DNA of 28,908 nucleotides. It comes from Candidatus Eiseniibacteriota bacterium. Its GTDB lineage: Bacteria; Eisenbacteria; RBG-16-71-46; CAIMUX01. This document shows, in pieces, positions 1-11,318 of the stretch. Position 1 is the stretch's first letter; every line of letters begins with the position of its first letter. The notes beneath the pieces are model-generated. The model saw only the letters and a list, made by a program, of their open reading frames with translations, was not told where the DNA came from and ran no database searches. The translations under genes were made by a program, and so were the position numbers. The stretch spans positions 1 through 28,908 of the forward strand of contig JAKQSZ010000008.1 of the NCBI GenBank assembly GCA_029569475.1, written 5' to 3'.

Positions 1-120
1 TCGGATCATCACCTCGCAAGGGGGCCCTCCTTGGCCGGTCGTGTGGGGTAGGAAAGCTGTCCATCCCTTCGTACCACATCCGGTCACCGTTCCAAGTGGG
101 TTTTTCAGCATCCTGCTAAT
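1..120. mobile_element. Possible insertion-sequence end (partial)
   Basis: On the minus strand, just where the neighbouring secreted-protein gene loses its expected continuation, the sequence reads TTAGCAGGATGCTGAAAAAC. This resembles the widespread IS terminal motif of the form TAGCAGGCTGCTGAAAAA. If this is an IS end, the element runs leftward out of the window from about position 120. A GAGGTGATG ribosome-site-plus-start lies near positions 7-15 on the minus strand and could open its transposase, but only three codons are visible. The identification rests on recalled similarity of the terminus and on the truncation next door; no transposase can be read. Confidence 0.3.
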
Positions 121-533
121 GCCGTAAGGAAGCTCAACCGCAGGCGCGCCGTTGATCCCTCAACCCACGTGCCGCCTCCGGGCACCGGCGCGGTGCGAGC
201 GTAGAAGCTCGCGCGGAATCGACTCCCCGGCTGCGCCGCAACGTCCTGGTAGACGTGCGAGTACGAGGCGGACGACCCGTCGTTTGTGTACGCCCAGACA
301 CCGAACGTTCCGGTGCGTGCCGCCGTAGATGTCGTCACCGACCCCGCGGAACCGGGCACGTACGCTTGTTGCCATGGGGCCGGCGGCGGCTGGCCATGGC
401 CCGAGCCCGACTCGAAACCCGGATTGACCAGCAGGTTGGACAGGGCCGGAGGCGCCACTAACAGCAGTGCGGCAAGGGGAGCCGCCAGACGACTGACGGC
501 TCTGACGGCACCGCGAGACACGGGCATTCCCAT
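105..533 (-). CDS. Truncated secreted carbohydrate-binding-like protein
   Basis: 142 residues. The N-terminus is a signal peptide: an Arg-containing start, a hydrophobic LAAPLAALLLVAPPALS stretch, then NLLVNPGFESG. That last motif is a typical opening of jelly-roll carbohydrate-binding modules (CBM4/9/22-like) in secreted proteins. Later conserved elements of the fold can be seen: a Gly-rich turn, VYQDVAAQPGSRFRASFYAR, and ARLRLSFL. The frame then ends abruptly in TALAGC and a stop, where such domains normally continue for another 30-50 residues. I chose the start at 533 because AAAGGAGG lies four bases upstream; an ATG at 527 is equally possible. The truncation coincides with an IS-like terminus near position 120, so this is probably a disrupted gene. 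Ligand and role are unknown. Confidence 0.55.
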   Translation of the reverse strand: MGMPVSRGAVRAVSRLAAPLAALLLVAPPALSNLLVNPGFESGSGHGQPPPAPWQQAYVPGSAGSVTTSTAARTGTFGVWAYTNDGSSASYSHVYQDVAAQPGSRFRASFYARTAPVPGGGTWVEGSTARLRLSFLTALAGC

Positions 534-1018
534 ACATCCTCCTTTGTGTGCGACAGGCCGCCGACGTCCCCGCCCACGGGGCCACCCTGAACGGAAGGGG
601 GGCGACGGCTCCGTCTCCCGCTTCTCGTATGGACTCACCGTGGCCCTCGTTACAAGAAGAAACCGGTAGGGAGATCAGGTTGTGGAGATGGCGTTCCGGG
701 CGTGGGGGACGGAGTTAGCGCCGGGCGGTAGTTCCGTCCATCCGCGTGGGCGTCATCCACCTACTCGCCCGAGGCCTCGCGAGGAAACTGCGGCCACGGC
801 AGCGCTGGGCCGATGACGATGACCGGCCACCGCCCGGAACGGATCGCGAGGCCTGGTGGATCAGCAGCACTACAGCGCCACCCCAGGCGCCAGGGGGGCG
901 TGCCAGGTGGCCCCCAGACGCCGTATCGGTGCAGCCATCGCGGGCGTTGGGGTGCGCGTGGCCTTGGCCTGGATCAACCGAGGCCCGCCGCCGGGGCGAG
1001 GCCAAGACCGGAGGCAAG
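534..1018. other. Gap without recognisable gene
   Basis: 485 bases between the start of the truncated secreted gene and the terminator behind the tRNA. Several open frames run through it on both strands, but they are Arg/Pro/Gly-rich, lack ribosome sites and resemble no family, as expected from random GC-rich DNA. I see no convincing promoter, repeat or RNA here. Confidence 0.5.
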
Positions 1019-1055
1019 AAAAAACTCCCGATGCCAGAAGTCCTGGCACCGGGAG
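1019..1055 (-). terminator. Rho-independent terminator after tRNA-fMet
   Basis: On the minus strand there is a 13-base-pair stem (CTCCCGGTGCCAG against CTGGCATCGGGAG, one G-T wobble) with a five-base loop, followed directly by six T residues. It begins 11 bases after the CCA end of the initiator tRNA, so it closes the eno - ftsB - tRNA transcript. Confidence 0.88.
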
Positions 1056-1066
1056 CTCTTTCAATA

Positions 1067-1143
<77 letters not shown>

Positions 1144-1156
1144 GCGAAAAGCCACT

Positions 1157-1711
1157 CTAGTCGAGGGCACGCTCCTTGTCAACCACCGGAATGTCCTCCA
1201 TCGCAGAATCCCGGCCCGCCGCTTCGTCGCCACCCGCCGAACCCGTGGCCGAGTCCGATCCCGAGTAGGTCCGGAAGTGGTAGACGATCTCGTTGGGTCG
1301 GCTCCGGAGGAACTTCTCCCGGATCCCCCGCTCGGCCGCCAGCGACGGGTCGGCCTGCAGCTCGCGGTTGACCTCGCGCAGCTCCGCGGTGAGATCCTGG
1401 CTTCGGCGCAGCAGGTCGGCCTCCCGGTGCTGGAGCCGGCGCAGCTCCAGGACTCCGTGGCTGCCGGCGATCATGTTGTAGAGGCCCCAGACCAGCAGGA
1501 CGGCGATACCGGCGCGGAAGATGCCGCCGCGCCGGGCCTCCCACAGGCCGCGCAGGGCGGGATGCTGGCCGCGCCGCCGGATGGAACCCCAGGCGTTCCC
1601 CTGGAGGACGGACCAGCCCCGCGGCCTGGCGGTGCCGGGCGCGGCCGGTCTTCCCGGCAGGCTGTTTCCGCTACCTGTTCCGCCCCCTGTTCCGCTGCCT
1701 GGCTTGCTCAT
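1157..1711 (-). CDS. ftsB: FtsB/DivIC-family septum formation initiator
   Basis: 184 residues. Layout: a 63-residue Gly/Pro/Ser- and Arg-rich cytoplasmic N-terminus, one membrane helix (about 64-84), a coiled-coil stretch (about 88-120, rich in Leu, Glu and Arg), and the family's end block DPSLAAERGIREKFLRSRPN followed by EIVYHF. FtsB/DivIC proteins are bitopic division proteins that bind FtsL and FtsQ and help activate septal wall synthesis. The N-terminal arm and the Ser/Gly/Asp-rich tail make this longer than the usual 90-110 residues. It starts 11 bases after the eno stop codon; eno-ftsB linkage is widespread in bacteria and supports the call. I chose the ATG at 1711 because further upstream the frame lies inside eno. 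Confidence 0.85.
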   Translation of the reverse strand: MSKPGSGTGGGTGSGNSLPGRPAAPGTARPRGWSVLQGNAWGSIRRRGQHPALRGLWEARRGGIFRAGIAVLLVWGLYNMIAGSHGVLELRRLQHREADLLRRSQDLTAELREVNRELQADPSLAAERGIREKFLRSRPNEIVYHFRTYSGSDSATGSAGGDEAAGRDSAMEDIPVVDKERALD

Positions 1712-1722
1712 GGCCGTGCCGG

Positions 1723-4789
<3,067 letters not shown>

Positions 4790-4806
<17 letters not shown>

Positions 4807-5932
4807 ATGGGGAACGGCAATGGCATTGGGGCTCCTGCTCTGCACCGTCATCGCGGGCACCGTCTTCGGAGTGAAGATCCGTGACCGGGACGCGGGGCCC
4901 GGCGCGCCGCCATCGATCTCGGAGAGCGACCGGCCCGAGCCTCCGCCTCCGCCTTCTCCCGGGATGTCCCCGGTCGAGGCGGATTCCCAGGTGCGTGAAG
5001 CCTGGAGGGAGAGCGAGGAGGGGCGCTATCAGAGACCTCAGGGAGAAGCCCTGGGGGATGCCGAGGACATCGTCAGGATGGGTGAAGACCTCACGATCGG
5101 GCCCGGGCAGACGGTCCGGGGGGATGTCGTTGCCGTCGGCGGGAGCGTCGTTGTCTTCGGCCGCGTCGAGGGTGACGTGGTGGCCATCGGCGGGGACGTC
5201 GATCTCCGCGACGACGCCGTGGTCGAGGGAGACGCTGTCAGCGTCGGCGGGCGGATCCGGCGCGATCCCTCCGCCCGGCTCGGAGGACAGAACGTCGGAA
5301 TGCACTTCCTGCCGTCATCGGTCTTCGGTTGGGGGAGACCGGATCGGGGCTTCCCTTTCATGAAAGTGCTGTTCACCGGCATGAAGCTCATCGTCCTGAT
5401 CCTCGCCGCCTGGCTGCTCGCCGTTCTCATGGAGAAGAAGGTCGCTGCCATGTCCCGCCATCTCGAGATGAACCTGTGGAAGGACCTCTTGACGGGGCTG
5501 GCCGTGTTGATCCTGACCCCGGCAGCCTGCGTGGTGCTCCTCATCACGATCGTGGGCATTCCTGTCGCTCTCCTGGCGCCGCTCGTGCTGGCCCTGACGC
5601 TTCTGATCGGCTACCTCATCGTGGCCTCCATGGTCGGGCGGCGCATCGCCAAGCCGGCCGCGGGAGACAAGTGGGCCTTCATCAAAGCGGCGGCGGCCGG
5701 GCTGGTGCTTTTCGAGAGCATCCCCCTGATCGGAGCGATCCTGCGTTCCCTCGGCGGACCGATGCACCTGCTCGGTATCGGGATCACCGTCTTCGGGTAC
5801 GCCGCGATCTGGGTCTCCGCAACCTTCGGCCTGGGGGCGCTCCTCGTGACCCGCTTCGGGAGCCATGCGACGGGGGCCGCGCCCGGAACGGATGTCTCGC
5901 TGCCGCCGGCGCCGCAACCGGCCCTCCAGTAA
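4790..5932 (+). CDS. Membrane protein with bactofilin-like beta-helix domain
   Basis: 380 residues. Order: an N-terminal signal or anchor helix (about 8-28); a Pro/Glu-rich linker (35-90); a right-handed beta-helix-like segment (about 100-157) made of short repeats such as VRGDVVAVGGSV, VEGDVVAIGGDV and VEGDAVSVGG, as in polymer-forming (bactofilin/DUF583-like) domains; then four or five membrane helices (about 196-214, 234-254, 257-281, 301-318, 327-354). AAAAGGAG lies seven bases before the ATG at 4790, inside the anti-sigma reading frame, so the two are translationally coupled. This fold beside an ECF sigma and anti-sigma pair suggests a regulated envelope component. Its precise function is unknown. 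Confidence 0.8.
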
Positions 5933-6014
5933 TCGTTCGAGGGGCGGCGGAGTGTCGCCGGAGGCCACGCCGCCGCTCGCGCCGGATGGACTTCGACGCT
6001 CTGGATCCCTCCGG

Positions 6015-6734
6015 TCAGTTCCCCGGTATCACCACCCGTAGCCGGCCACTGGGCACTACCGTCAGGCGAAACGACCGGCTTTCGACGTGGCTGCTTTGTT
6101 CGCCCAGGCCTGCCAGGTCGCGTGCCAGGGCGAAGAGGCCGCGAGGCAGCCCGAGGATTCCGCCGGGTGACTCTCCCAGTTCACCGTTGAGCCAGACCTC
6201 CACCTCGCGCACGTCGCGCGCGCTCAGGGGACGCACGAAGGCGACCCCCGTGACCTGGAACCGGGCACCGCTGTCCACCCACGAGCGATCGAGCGCGAAT
6301 GTGCTTTGTTGGCGTTCCAGCAGCCCTTCCAACTGCGCGAGGGAGTCGGCTCGTTCCAGGACCTCGCCGTCATCGGTCACGTAGGAATTGTCCCAGGGAT
6401 CGCGGCTGACCTGGAACTCCCGCGTCACGGTAAGCAGGCGACGGTCGAACCACGCCGAACGGTTCTGCCACAACTCGAGGCGGATCCCCACGGTGACGGG
6501 GAGTCCCCGCTGCAGGCGCTTCTCCACGAAGTCCGATAGTGGATCGGGCCATGCCAGAAGAACATGCAGGCGGAGCGAGTCTCCGCCGGAAACCATGATC
6601 TCTGGACGTCCTGCGCGAGCTGCCGGCGGGCCGAGCAGCACCGCGAGCACGAAAGCCACGGTGAGAGCGGCCTGACCGCTCCATCGTTGGAGGAGCGATC
6701 GGCAACTCCGACGTCGCTGCGCTGCGGCCGCCAC
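6015..6734 (-). CDS. DUF4390 family exported protein
   Basis: 239 residues beginning at a GTG only three bases after the regulator's stop codon, with AAAGGAT upstream. The first about 41 residues are a signal peptide (Arg-rich start, ALTVAFVLAVLLG core, AAARA-like cleavage region). The rest matches the style of DUF4390: a conserved VTVGIRLELWQNRSAWFDR block followed by EFQVSRDPWDNSYVTDDG, and a C-terminal half with LRL and RVV strands. In many Proteobacteria a DUF4390 gene sits next to ntrY and ntrX. The same neighbourhood here supports both the family call and a role linked to that envelope-sensing system. Biochemical function is unknown. It converges on the beta-helix gene, 82 bases away. 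Confidence 0.75.
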   Translation of the reverse strand: MAAAAQRRRSCRSLLQRWSGQAALTVAFVLAVLLGPPAARAGRPEIMVSGGDSLRLHVLLAWPDPLSDFVEKRLQRGLPVTVGIRLELWQNRSAWFDRRLLTVTREFQVSRDPWDNSYVTDDGEVLERADSLAQLEGLLERQQSTFALDRSWVDSGARFQVTGVAFVRPLSARDVREVEVWLNGELGESPGGILGLPRGLFALARDLAGLGEQSSHVESRSFRLTVVPSGRLRVVIPGN

Positions 6735-6736
6735 GC

Positions 6737-8116
6737 CTATCCTTTGGGGCGCTCGATGCCGAGCCGCCTCATCCGGCGGTGGAACGTGGTGCGGTCGATC
6801 TTCAGGCGAGCGGCTGCCAGAGAAACCCGCCAGCCGCACTCCTCCAGGGTCTTGAGCAGCAGCCACCGCTCCTCCTCTTCGAGCAGAGCCCGGCGGTCGA
6901 CCGCAGGGGGCGCGTCTTCGGCGGGGGCGGGCGACCCACCATAGAACGGCGAGGTGGCGCCCAGCAGGTTGCCCAGATCGGCCCCGGTCACGGTCGGCCG
7001 CGGGTGCATGATGGCGATCCGTTCCATCAGGTTGCGTAGCTCGCGGACATTTCCCGGCCAGGGATAGCGTTGCAGGACTTCTTCCGCGTCGGCCGCGAAC
7101 TCCGGTGGCTGGCGCCGGTATCCCGCGGTGAAGCTGCCCAGGAAGTGCCGGGCGAGCAGGAGGATGTCCTCGCCCCGCTCGCGCAAGGGGGGGACCCGGA
7201 TCGGAATGACGGCGACGCGATGGTAGAGATCCTCGCGGAATCGTCCCTCGCGGATCTCCCGCGCCAGGTCCTGATTGGTGGCGGTGATCAGGCGGACATC
7301 GAAGGAGATGGGACGTGAGCCGCCGACTCTCTCCAACTCACCGGTGGCGAGCACCCGCAAGAGCCGGGCTTGCACTTCCGGGGACATGTCCCCGATCTCG
7401 TCCAGGAAGAGCGTGCCGCCGTCGGCCGACTCCAGCTTTCCCTTGCGAGGGCGCGTGGCGCCGGTGAAGGCGCCGGCTTCGTGGCCGAAGAGCTCGCTCT
7501 CGATGAGGTCCCGCGGGATGGCGGCGCTGTTGACCTTGACGAAGGGCCGGTCGCGGCGAAGGCTGTGGTCGTGGATGAGGCGGGCGACGACCTCCTTGCC
7601 CACCCCATTCTCTCCGAGGATGAGGATCCGCCCTTCGCTGGGCGCCGCGCGGGCGATCTCCTCGCGCAAGCGCATCATGCAGGGGGACTGGCCGAGGAGT
7701 TCGCCCTCCGCGGCGGTCTCCTGGCGGAGGGTCCGGTTCTCGTGGGCCAGACGATGGAGTTCCAGCGCCTGGTCGATCGTGTGGAACAGCCGCTCCTCGT
7801 CGATCGGCTTGAGCAGGTAGTCATAGGCACCGGCCCGCACCGCCGGCACCGCCATTTCCAGCTCACCGTGGGCCGAGATCATGATCACCGGCAGATCCGG
7901 CCAGGCCCGCCGCGCCTCCTCGAGCAGCTCGATGCCGCTCATCCCGGGCATCGCCACATCGCAGAGCATCAGCGCGAAGGACTGCGCCTCCAAGCGGGCG
8001 AGAGCCTCGGCTCCACCGGACGCCACGACGGTTTCAAAGCCTCGTTCTTCCAGGAGCAGCGAGAGCGCACGCCGGATCCTGCTCTCGTCGTCCACGATCA
8101 ACACCCGCTTCTTCAA
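6737..8116 (-). CDS. NtrX/NtrC-type sigma-54 response regulator
   Basis: 459 residues in three parts. The receiver domain (1-120) has the acidic pocket Asp9/Asp10, phospho-acceptor Asp53 in LCDVAMPGMSG and Lys103 in LLKPID. The AAA+ sigma-54 activator domain (about 140-370) has Walker A GENGVGKE (168-175), the sigma-54 contact loop GAFTGA (215-220), Walker B GGTLFLDE (233-240), and an arginine-finger region FREDLYHR. The C-terminal Fis-type helix-turn-helix (about 415-455) includes VSLAAARLKIDRTTFHRRMR. It should activate sigma-54 promoters when phosphorylated by the kinase just upstream. The start codon is TTG at 8116, overlapping the kinase stop (TTGA), with GGAGG nine bases upstream inside the kinase's repeat tail. 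Confidence 0.95.
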   Translation of the reverse strand: MKKRVLIVDDESRIRRALSLLLEERGFETVVASGGAEALARLEAQSFALMLCDVAMPGMSGIELLEEARRAWPDLPVIMISAHGELEMAVPAVRAGAYDYLLKPIDEERLFHTIDQALELHRLAHENRTLRQETAAEGELLGQSPCMMRLREEIARAAPSEGRILILGENGVGKEVVARLIHDHSLRRDRPFVKVNSAAIPRDLIESELFGHEAGAFTGATRPRKGKLESADGGTLFLDEIGDMSPEVQARLLRVLATGELERVGGSRPISFDVRLITATNQDLAREIREGRFREDLYHRVAVIPIRVPPLRERGEDILLLARHFLGSFTAGYRRQPPEFAADAEEVLQRYPWPGNVRELRNLMERIAIMHPRPTVTGADLGNLLGATSPFYGGSPAPAEDAPPAVDRRALLEEEERWLLLKTLEECGWRVSLAAARLKIDRTTFHRRMRRLGIERPKG

Positions 8117-10221
8117 CGCGTCGGTCCTCCGGGAATCGTCCCTCCGGGAACGGGGCCTTCGGGAATCCTTCCTCCGGGAATCCTTCCTCCGGGAACAGGG
8201 CCTTCGGGAGTCGGACCTTCGACCCCCGGGCGACCCATCGTTTCGGTGGAGCGAGCTTCGCCGTTCACGTCGCGTCGCAGGGGCTTCCCCGGGCTCCCGG
8301 CAGATCGAGCCGTGACGTCGTTCACGTCACGTCGCTGGGGCTCCCCCGGACTCCCGTGCGGTCGAGCCGTGACGTCTCCCGCATCTGGCGGACTGACCGG
8401 CTTCACGGCCAGCGGGAGCGCCACCCGGCAGAGGGTGCCTTCTCCGGGACGGCTCTCCAGCCGGATCGACCCGCCGTAGTGGTTCAAGGCCGACCGCACC
8501 AGGGCCAGGCCCAGGCCGGATCCGCCCGGGCGGGTCGTGTAGCCGAGCTGGAAAGCCCTGGCAAGCGTGGCCTCGTCCATGCCTGCGCCGGTGTCTTCCA
8601 GGGTCCAGAGGAGGGTCAAGGACGCGGAGTCGATCTCCACGGTCGAAGTGATCGTGCCCGGCCCGGAGGTTGCCTGGACCGCATTCTGGATCAGGTTGCG
8701 GACCACGCGGTCGATCTCGTCCCGATCGACCTGGACCAGGGCGGCGCGCTTCTCGCGGCCGCCCGGCGTCGTGGTGACCGCGCCGCCTCCCCCCGGCGCT
8801 TCCGGCCGCGGGTGGCGGGAGTGAAACTGGACCCGTGACGGGATCAGCTCCCGGGCTTGCTTTTCGATCACCTCCACGAGATCCACTGCCGCCGGGCGCC
8901 GCTCGGGGAATCGGGCGTACTCGCTGAACGTGCCGGCCAGCATTGTCATGCGCTCGGCCTCTTCCTGGATGAGTTCCAGGGCCTGGCGAGAGCGATTCGG
9001 ATCCGGCGTGTCCGCGGACATGGAACGCTGGAGGATGCCAAGGGCCGCGCGTACGGGGGTCAGGGCGTTGCGGATCTCGTGGGCCACGAATCGGGCGGTC
9101 TCCTGGGAGCCGCGGATCCGTTCGCCTTCACGGAGGTGGTCCTCATACGACCGCAGCTGCGCGGCCATTCGGGAGAAGGCCCGCGAGAGCGTGCGGATCT
9201 CCGGGATGCCGGACTCGCCGGCACCCTGGCCGTTTCGCTGCTCGCCGGTGGAGCCAGGGTCTACCGGTGACTCGGGCGCCGGCGCACCACCTGCCGGCCA
9301 GGTTGCCCTCGCGCCAGGCCGGCGATCGGTCGAGCCGTGGAGATCGAGGGCGCCTGGAGCAGACCCGGACAGAACGTCCCACGGGGCAGCCGGTGGTGAT
9401 CGGCCCGTTCGATCGCCTGCGGTGATGACGTCTCTGGCAGAGAAGTCCTCCATTTGCCTCACCAGGGCGTTGACCGGTCGCGAGATCTCGCGGGCGACGC
9501 GGGCGGCCAGGAACAGGCTGACCGCAAGGCAGGCCAGCAAGCCGATCCCGGCCAGGAGTCCGTAGCCGGTCTTGAGCATCGCGCCGACCTCTCCAAGGCG
9601 GCGGTAGAAAAGCAGCGTCGAGGAGATCTGGGCGAAACGGCCGTGATGGCCGGTTCCGAGATGATCACCCAGGACCAGCGCGCCGGCGAGTTCGGCCTGA
9701 TCCGTGGCGCCCGGCGACCACAGGTAGACCGGTACCGCCAGGAAGTCGCCCTGGCTCGAGGAGATGCGGAGTGTAGCCGGCCGCTGCGGCCCTGCCGGCG
9801 AGCTCGCCGGAACCCTCAACAACGCCGCCGCGTCGGGTCCGCCGGCGTCGCCGAACTGGCTCGATCCGCTGCGAACAAAGGCGCCGTTCTCCATGCGGTA
9901 GATCTGGAGGAGATCCACGTCGAGTTCGCGGCTCAGGCCGGCCAGCAAGGTGTCCCTGCCCTCCTGCGCACTCACGGGAAGCGCGCACGCCTCCAATGCT
10001 CTCGCGGCGACCTCCATCCCCCCGTGTTCGAGATGGCGTTGCAGCCGGTCGAGCGCCTGTCGTTGACCCTCGATCGAGGAGTCGAGAGCGCTCTCGATCG
10101 AAGGGAGCGTCCACAGGCGGAGCTGGTGGCGGAGCTGGAGCCATCCGGCCGCGAGCACGAACAGCGAGGGGATCAGGCTGCAGCCAGCCACGAGCAGGAA
10201 GAGGCGGGACCCTAGCCTCAT
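8113..10221 (-). CDS. NtrY-like membrane sensor histidine kinase with HAMP insertion and repeat tail
   Basis: 702 residues. Membrane helix 1 (about 6-27), a large extracytoplasmic sensor region (about 30-215), helix 2 (218-241), and a HAMP domain whose two helices (LVRQMEDFSARD and TLSRAFSRMAAQL) are separated by about 77 Gly/Pro/Ala-rich residues (262-338). The kinase core follows: His381 in FVAHEIRNALTPV, N-box NLIQNAVQAT (509-518), G1 LEDTGAGMD (541-549), G2 TTRPGGSGLGLALVR (562-576). After the ATPase domain come about 95 extra residues: two 19-residue copies (616-653) and a pentapeptide repeat (671-700). The start at 10221 overlaps the rlmN stop (ATGA) and the stop overlaps the regulator start, so expression is tightly coupled. 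The partner is the adjacent NtrX-like regulator; the signal is unknown. Confidence 0.93.
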   Translation of the reverse strand: MRLGSRLFLLVAGCSLIPSLFVLAAGWLQLRHQLRLWTLPSIESALDSSIEGQRQALDRLQRHLEHGGMEVAARALEACALPVSAQEGRDTLLAGLSRELDVDLLQIYRMENGAFVRSGSSQFGDAGGPDAAALLRVPASSPAGPQRPATLRISSSQGDFLAVPVYLWSPGATDQAELAGALVLGDHLGTGHHGRFAQISSTLLFYRRLGEVGAMLKTGYGLLAGIGLLACLAVSLFLAARVAREISRPVNALVRQMEDFSARDVITAGDRTGRSPPAAPWDVLSGSAPGALDLHGSTDRRPGARATWPAGGAPAPESPVDPGSTGEQRNGQGAGESGIPEIRTLSRAFSRMAAQLRSYEDHLREGERIRGSQETARFVAHEIRNALTPVRAALGILQRSMSADTPDPNRSRQALELIQEEAERMTMLAGTFSEYARFPERRPAAVDLVEVIEKQARELIPSRVQFHSRHPRPEAPGGGGAVTTTPGGREKRAALVQVDRDEIDRVVRNLIQNAVQATSGPGTITSTVEIDSASLTLLWTLEDTGAGMDEATLARAFQLGYTTRPGGSGLGLALVRSALNHYGGSIRLESRPGEGTLCRVALPLAVKPVSPPDAGDVTARPHGSPGEPQRRDVNDVTARSAGSPGKPLRRDVNGEARSTETMGRPGVEGPTPEGPVPGGRIPGGRIPEGPVPGGTIPGGPTR
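8126..8215 (-). repeat. 15-bp tandem repeat (six units) at the 3' end of the kinase gene
   Basis: Six consecutive 15-base units of the type CCTCCGGGAATCCTT (plus-strand view) encode the pentapeptide P-(E/G)-G-x-(I/V/T) six times on the minus strand. Several units read CCCGGAGG on the coding strand, so each carries a Shine-Dalgarno-like core. The last one serves the TTG start of the response regulator. Confidence 0.85.
8263..8376 (-). repeat. 57-bp tandem duplication in the kinase gene
   Basis: Two adjacent 57-base copies (8263-8319 and 8320-8376), each with GTTCACGTC near one end and GAGCCGTGACGTC at the other, with several substitutions between them. They encode two 19-residue units containing DVTAR, SPG and RRDVN. 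Because 57 is a multiple of three, the frame is kept. Confidence 0.85.
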
Positions 10222-11318
10222 ACCCCCGCCCGGCTTCGCGCCGGGCCGGAGCCGGGCGTTGCCCAGACCGTGGAGAGCTGGCCGCACGCCGCCAGGATGT
10301 CGCGACCCTTGCTGTAGCGCAGGGTCACGGAGGGGGCGACGGGCACCATCCGGGTCACGAAGCGCGCGATCCCGCTTTCCGGTGTCGGCGCAAACGGCGC
10401 CGCCGGATGCGGGTTGAAGGCGATCAGGTTGACCTTGAAGCGGTAGCGCCGGGCCAGCCGCGAGAGGCGCAGCGCGTCGTCGTCGCTGTCGTTGACGCCG
10501 TCCAGGAGGACGTACTCCAGGCTGACCCGCATGCGCGTGGCGCGCTGGAAGGCTGCCAGTTCCTCCAGGACCTCCGTGTGGGGATACTTCTTCTCCACGG
10601 GCATGAGCTGCTGGCGGACCTCTGTGGTGGTGGCGTTGAGCGAATAGGCGAGGCGTACCCGGACGTCGCTCTCGGCCAGCTCGCGTATCGCCGGAACCAG
10701 CCCCACGGTGCTGACCGTGATCCTCCTTCGCCCCACGGCGAGGCCCTCGTCGTCCTGCAGGAGACGGAGGGCGGGGATGAGGTGACGCAGGTTGGCCAGG
10801 GGCTCGCCCATTCCCATGAAGACCAGGTTGTGTCCTCCGGTCATCCCTTCCTCGCGCATCAGCGTCCGGACCGCCAGAACCTGGCCGACCAACTCACGCG
10901 CATCCAGATTCCGCCCCGGACCCATGGCGGCCGTGGCGCAGAAGGCGCAGCCGTAGGCGCAGCCGGCCTGGGACGAGACGCAGATGGTGCGGCGGCGCGG
11001 CGCGTTGATCAGCACCGCCTCCACCGAGCGTCCATCGTCCAGCCGGAAAAGAAACTTGTACGCCTCGTTGCCGCCGCCGCGCTGGATCGAGATCACGGGG
11101 TCGGGAGCGACCGTGTAGGCCCGGTCGAGGGCCTCGCGGAGGGGGCGCGCCAGGTCCGTCATCCGGGAGAAATCGGTTTCGCCCCGCGCGTAGACCCACC
11201 TGGCGATCTGCCGCGCACGGAAGGCCGGCAGTTCGGCGAGGGGTCCGCCGGCCTCGCGCATCTCCGGGGCCGCGAGACCCAGCAGGCGGATCTTCTGGGA
11301 TGCGGGCGCTTCGTTCAT
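10218..11318 (-). CDS. rlmN: 23S rRNA/tRNA adenine-C2 methyltransferase RlmN
   Basis: 366 residues, a radical-SAM enzyme that methylates C2 of A2503 in 23S rRNA and of A37 in some tRNAs. The SAM-cluster motif CAYGCAFC gives Cys120, Cys124 and Cys127. The upstream Cys113 (TICVSSQAGC) and Cys345 (ILAACGQL) match the two extra catalytic cysteines of the family. GMGEPLAN (169-176) is the SAM-binding GGE-like motif, and the later VSTVGLVP and YVLLDGVNDSDDDA are also typical. An N-terminal helical RNA-binding part is present. The ATG at 11318 follows a GAGGG site. Its stop overlaps the kinase start (ATGA), making rlmN the first gene of the rlmN - kinase - regulator - DUF4390 operon. Confidence 0.96.
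   Translation of the reverse strand: MNEAPASQKIRLLGLAAPEMREAGGPLAELPAFRARQIARWVYARGETDFSRMTDLARPLREALDRAYTVAPDPVISIQRGGGNEAYKFLFRLDDGRSVEAVLINAPRRRTICVSSQAGCAYGCAFCATAAMGPGRNLDARELVGQVLAVRTLMREEGMTGGHNLVFMGMGEPLANLRHLIPALRLLQDDEGLAVGRRRITVSTVGLVPAIRELAESDVRVRLAYSLNATTTEVRQQLMPVEKKYPHTEVLEELAAFQRATRMRVSLEYVLLDGVNDSDDDALRLSRLARRYRFKVNLIAFNPHPAAPFAPTPESGIARFVTRMVPVAPSVTLRYSKGRDILAACGQLSTVWATPGSGPARSRAGV

Noticed and set aside
8126..8376. Possible CRISPR array or intergenic repeat element
   Set aside because: Units are 15 bp and 57 bp, directly adjacent without spacers, and continue the reading frame of the kinase.
7370..8479. 369-codon plus-strand open frame across the kinase/regulator junction
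   Set aside because: Antisense to two clear signalling genes; the PPGILPPGTGPSG-like repeat in it is only the mirror of the 15-bp array.
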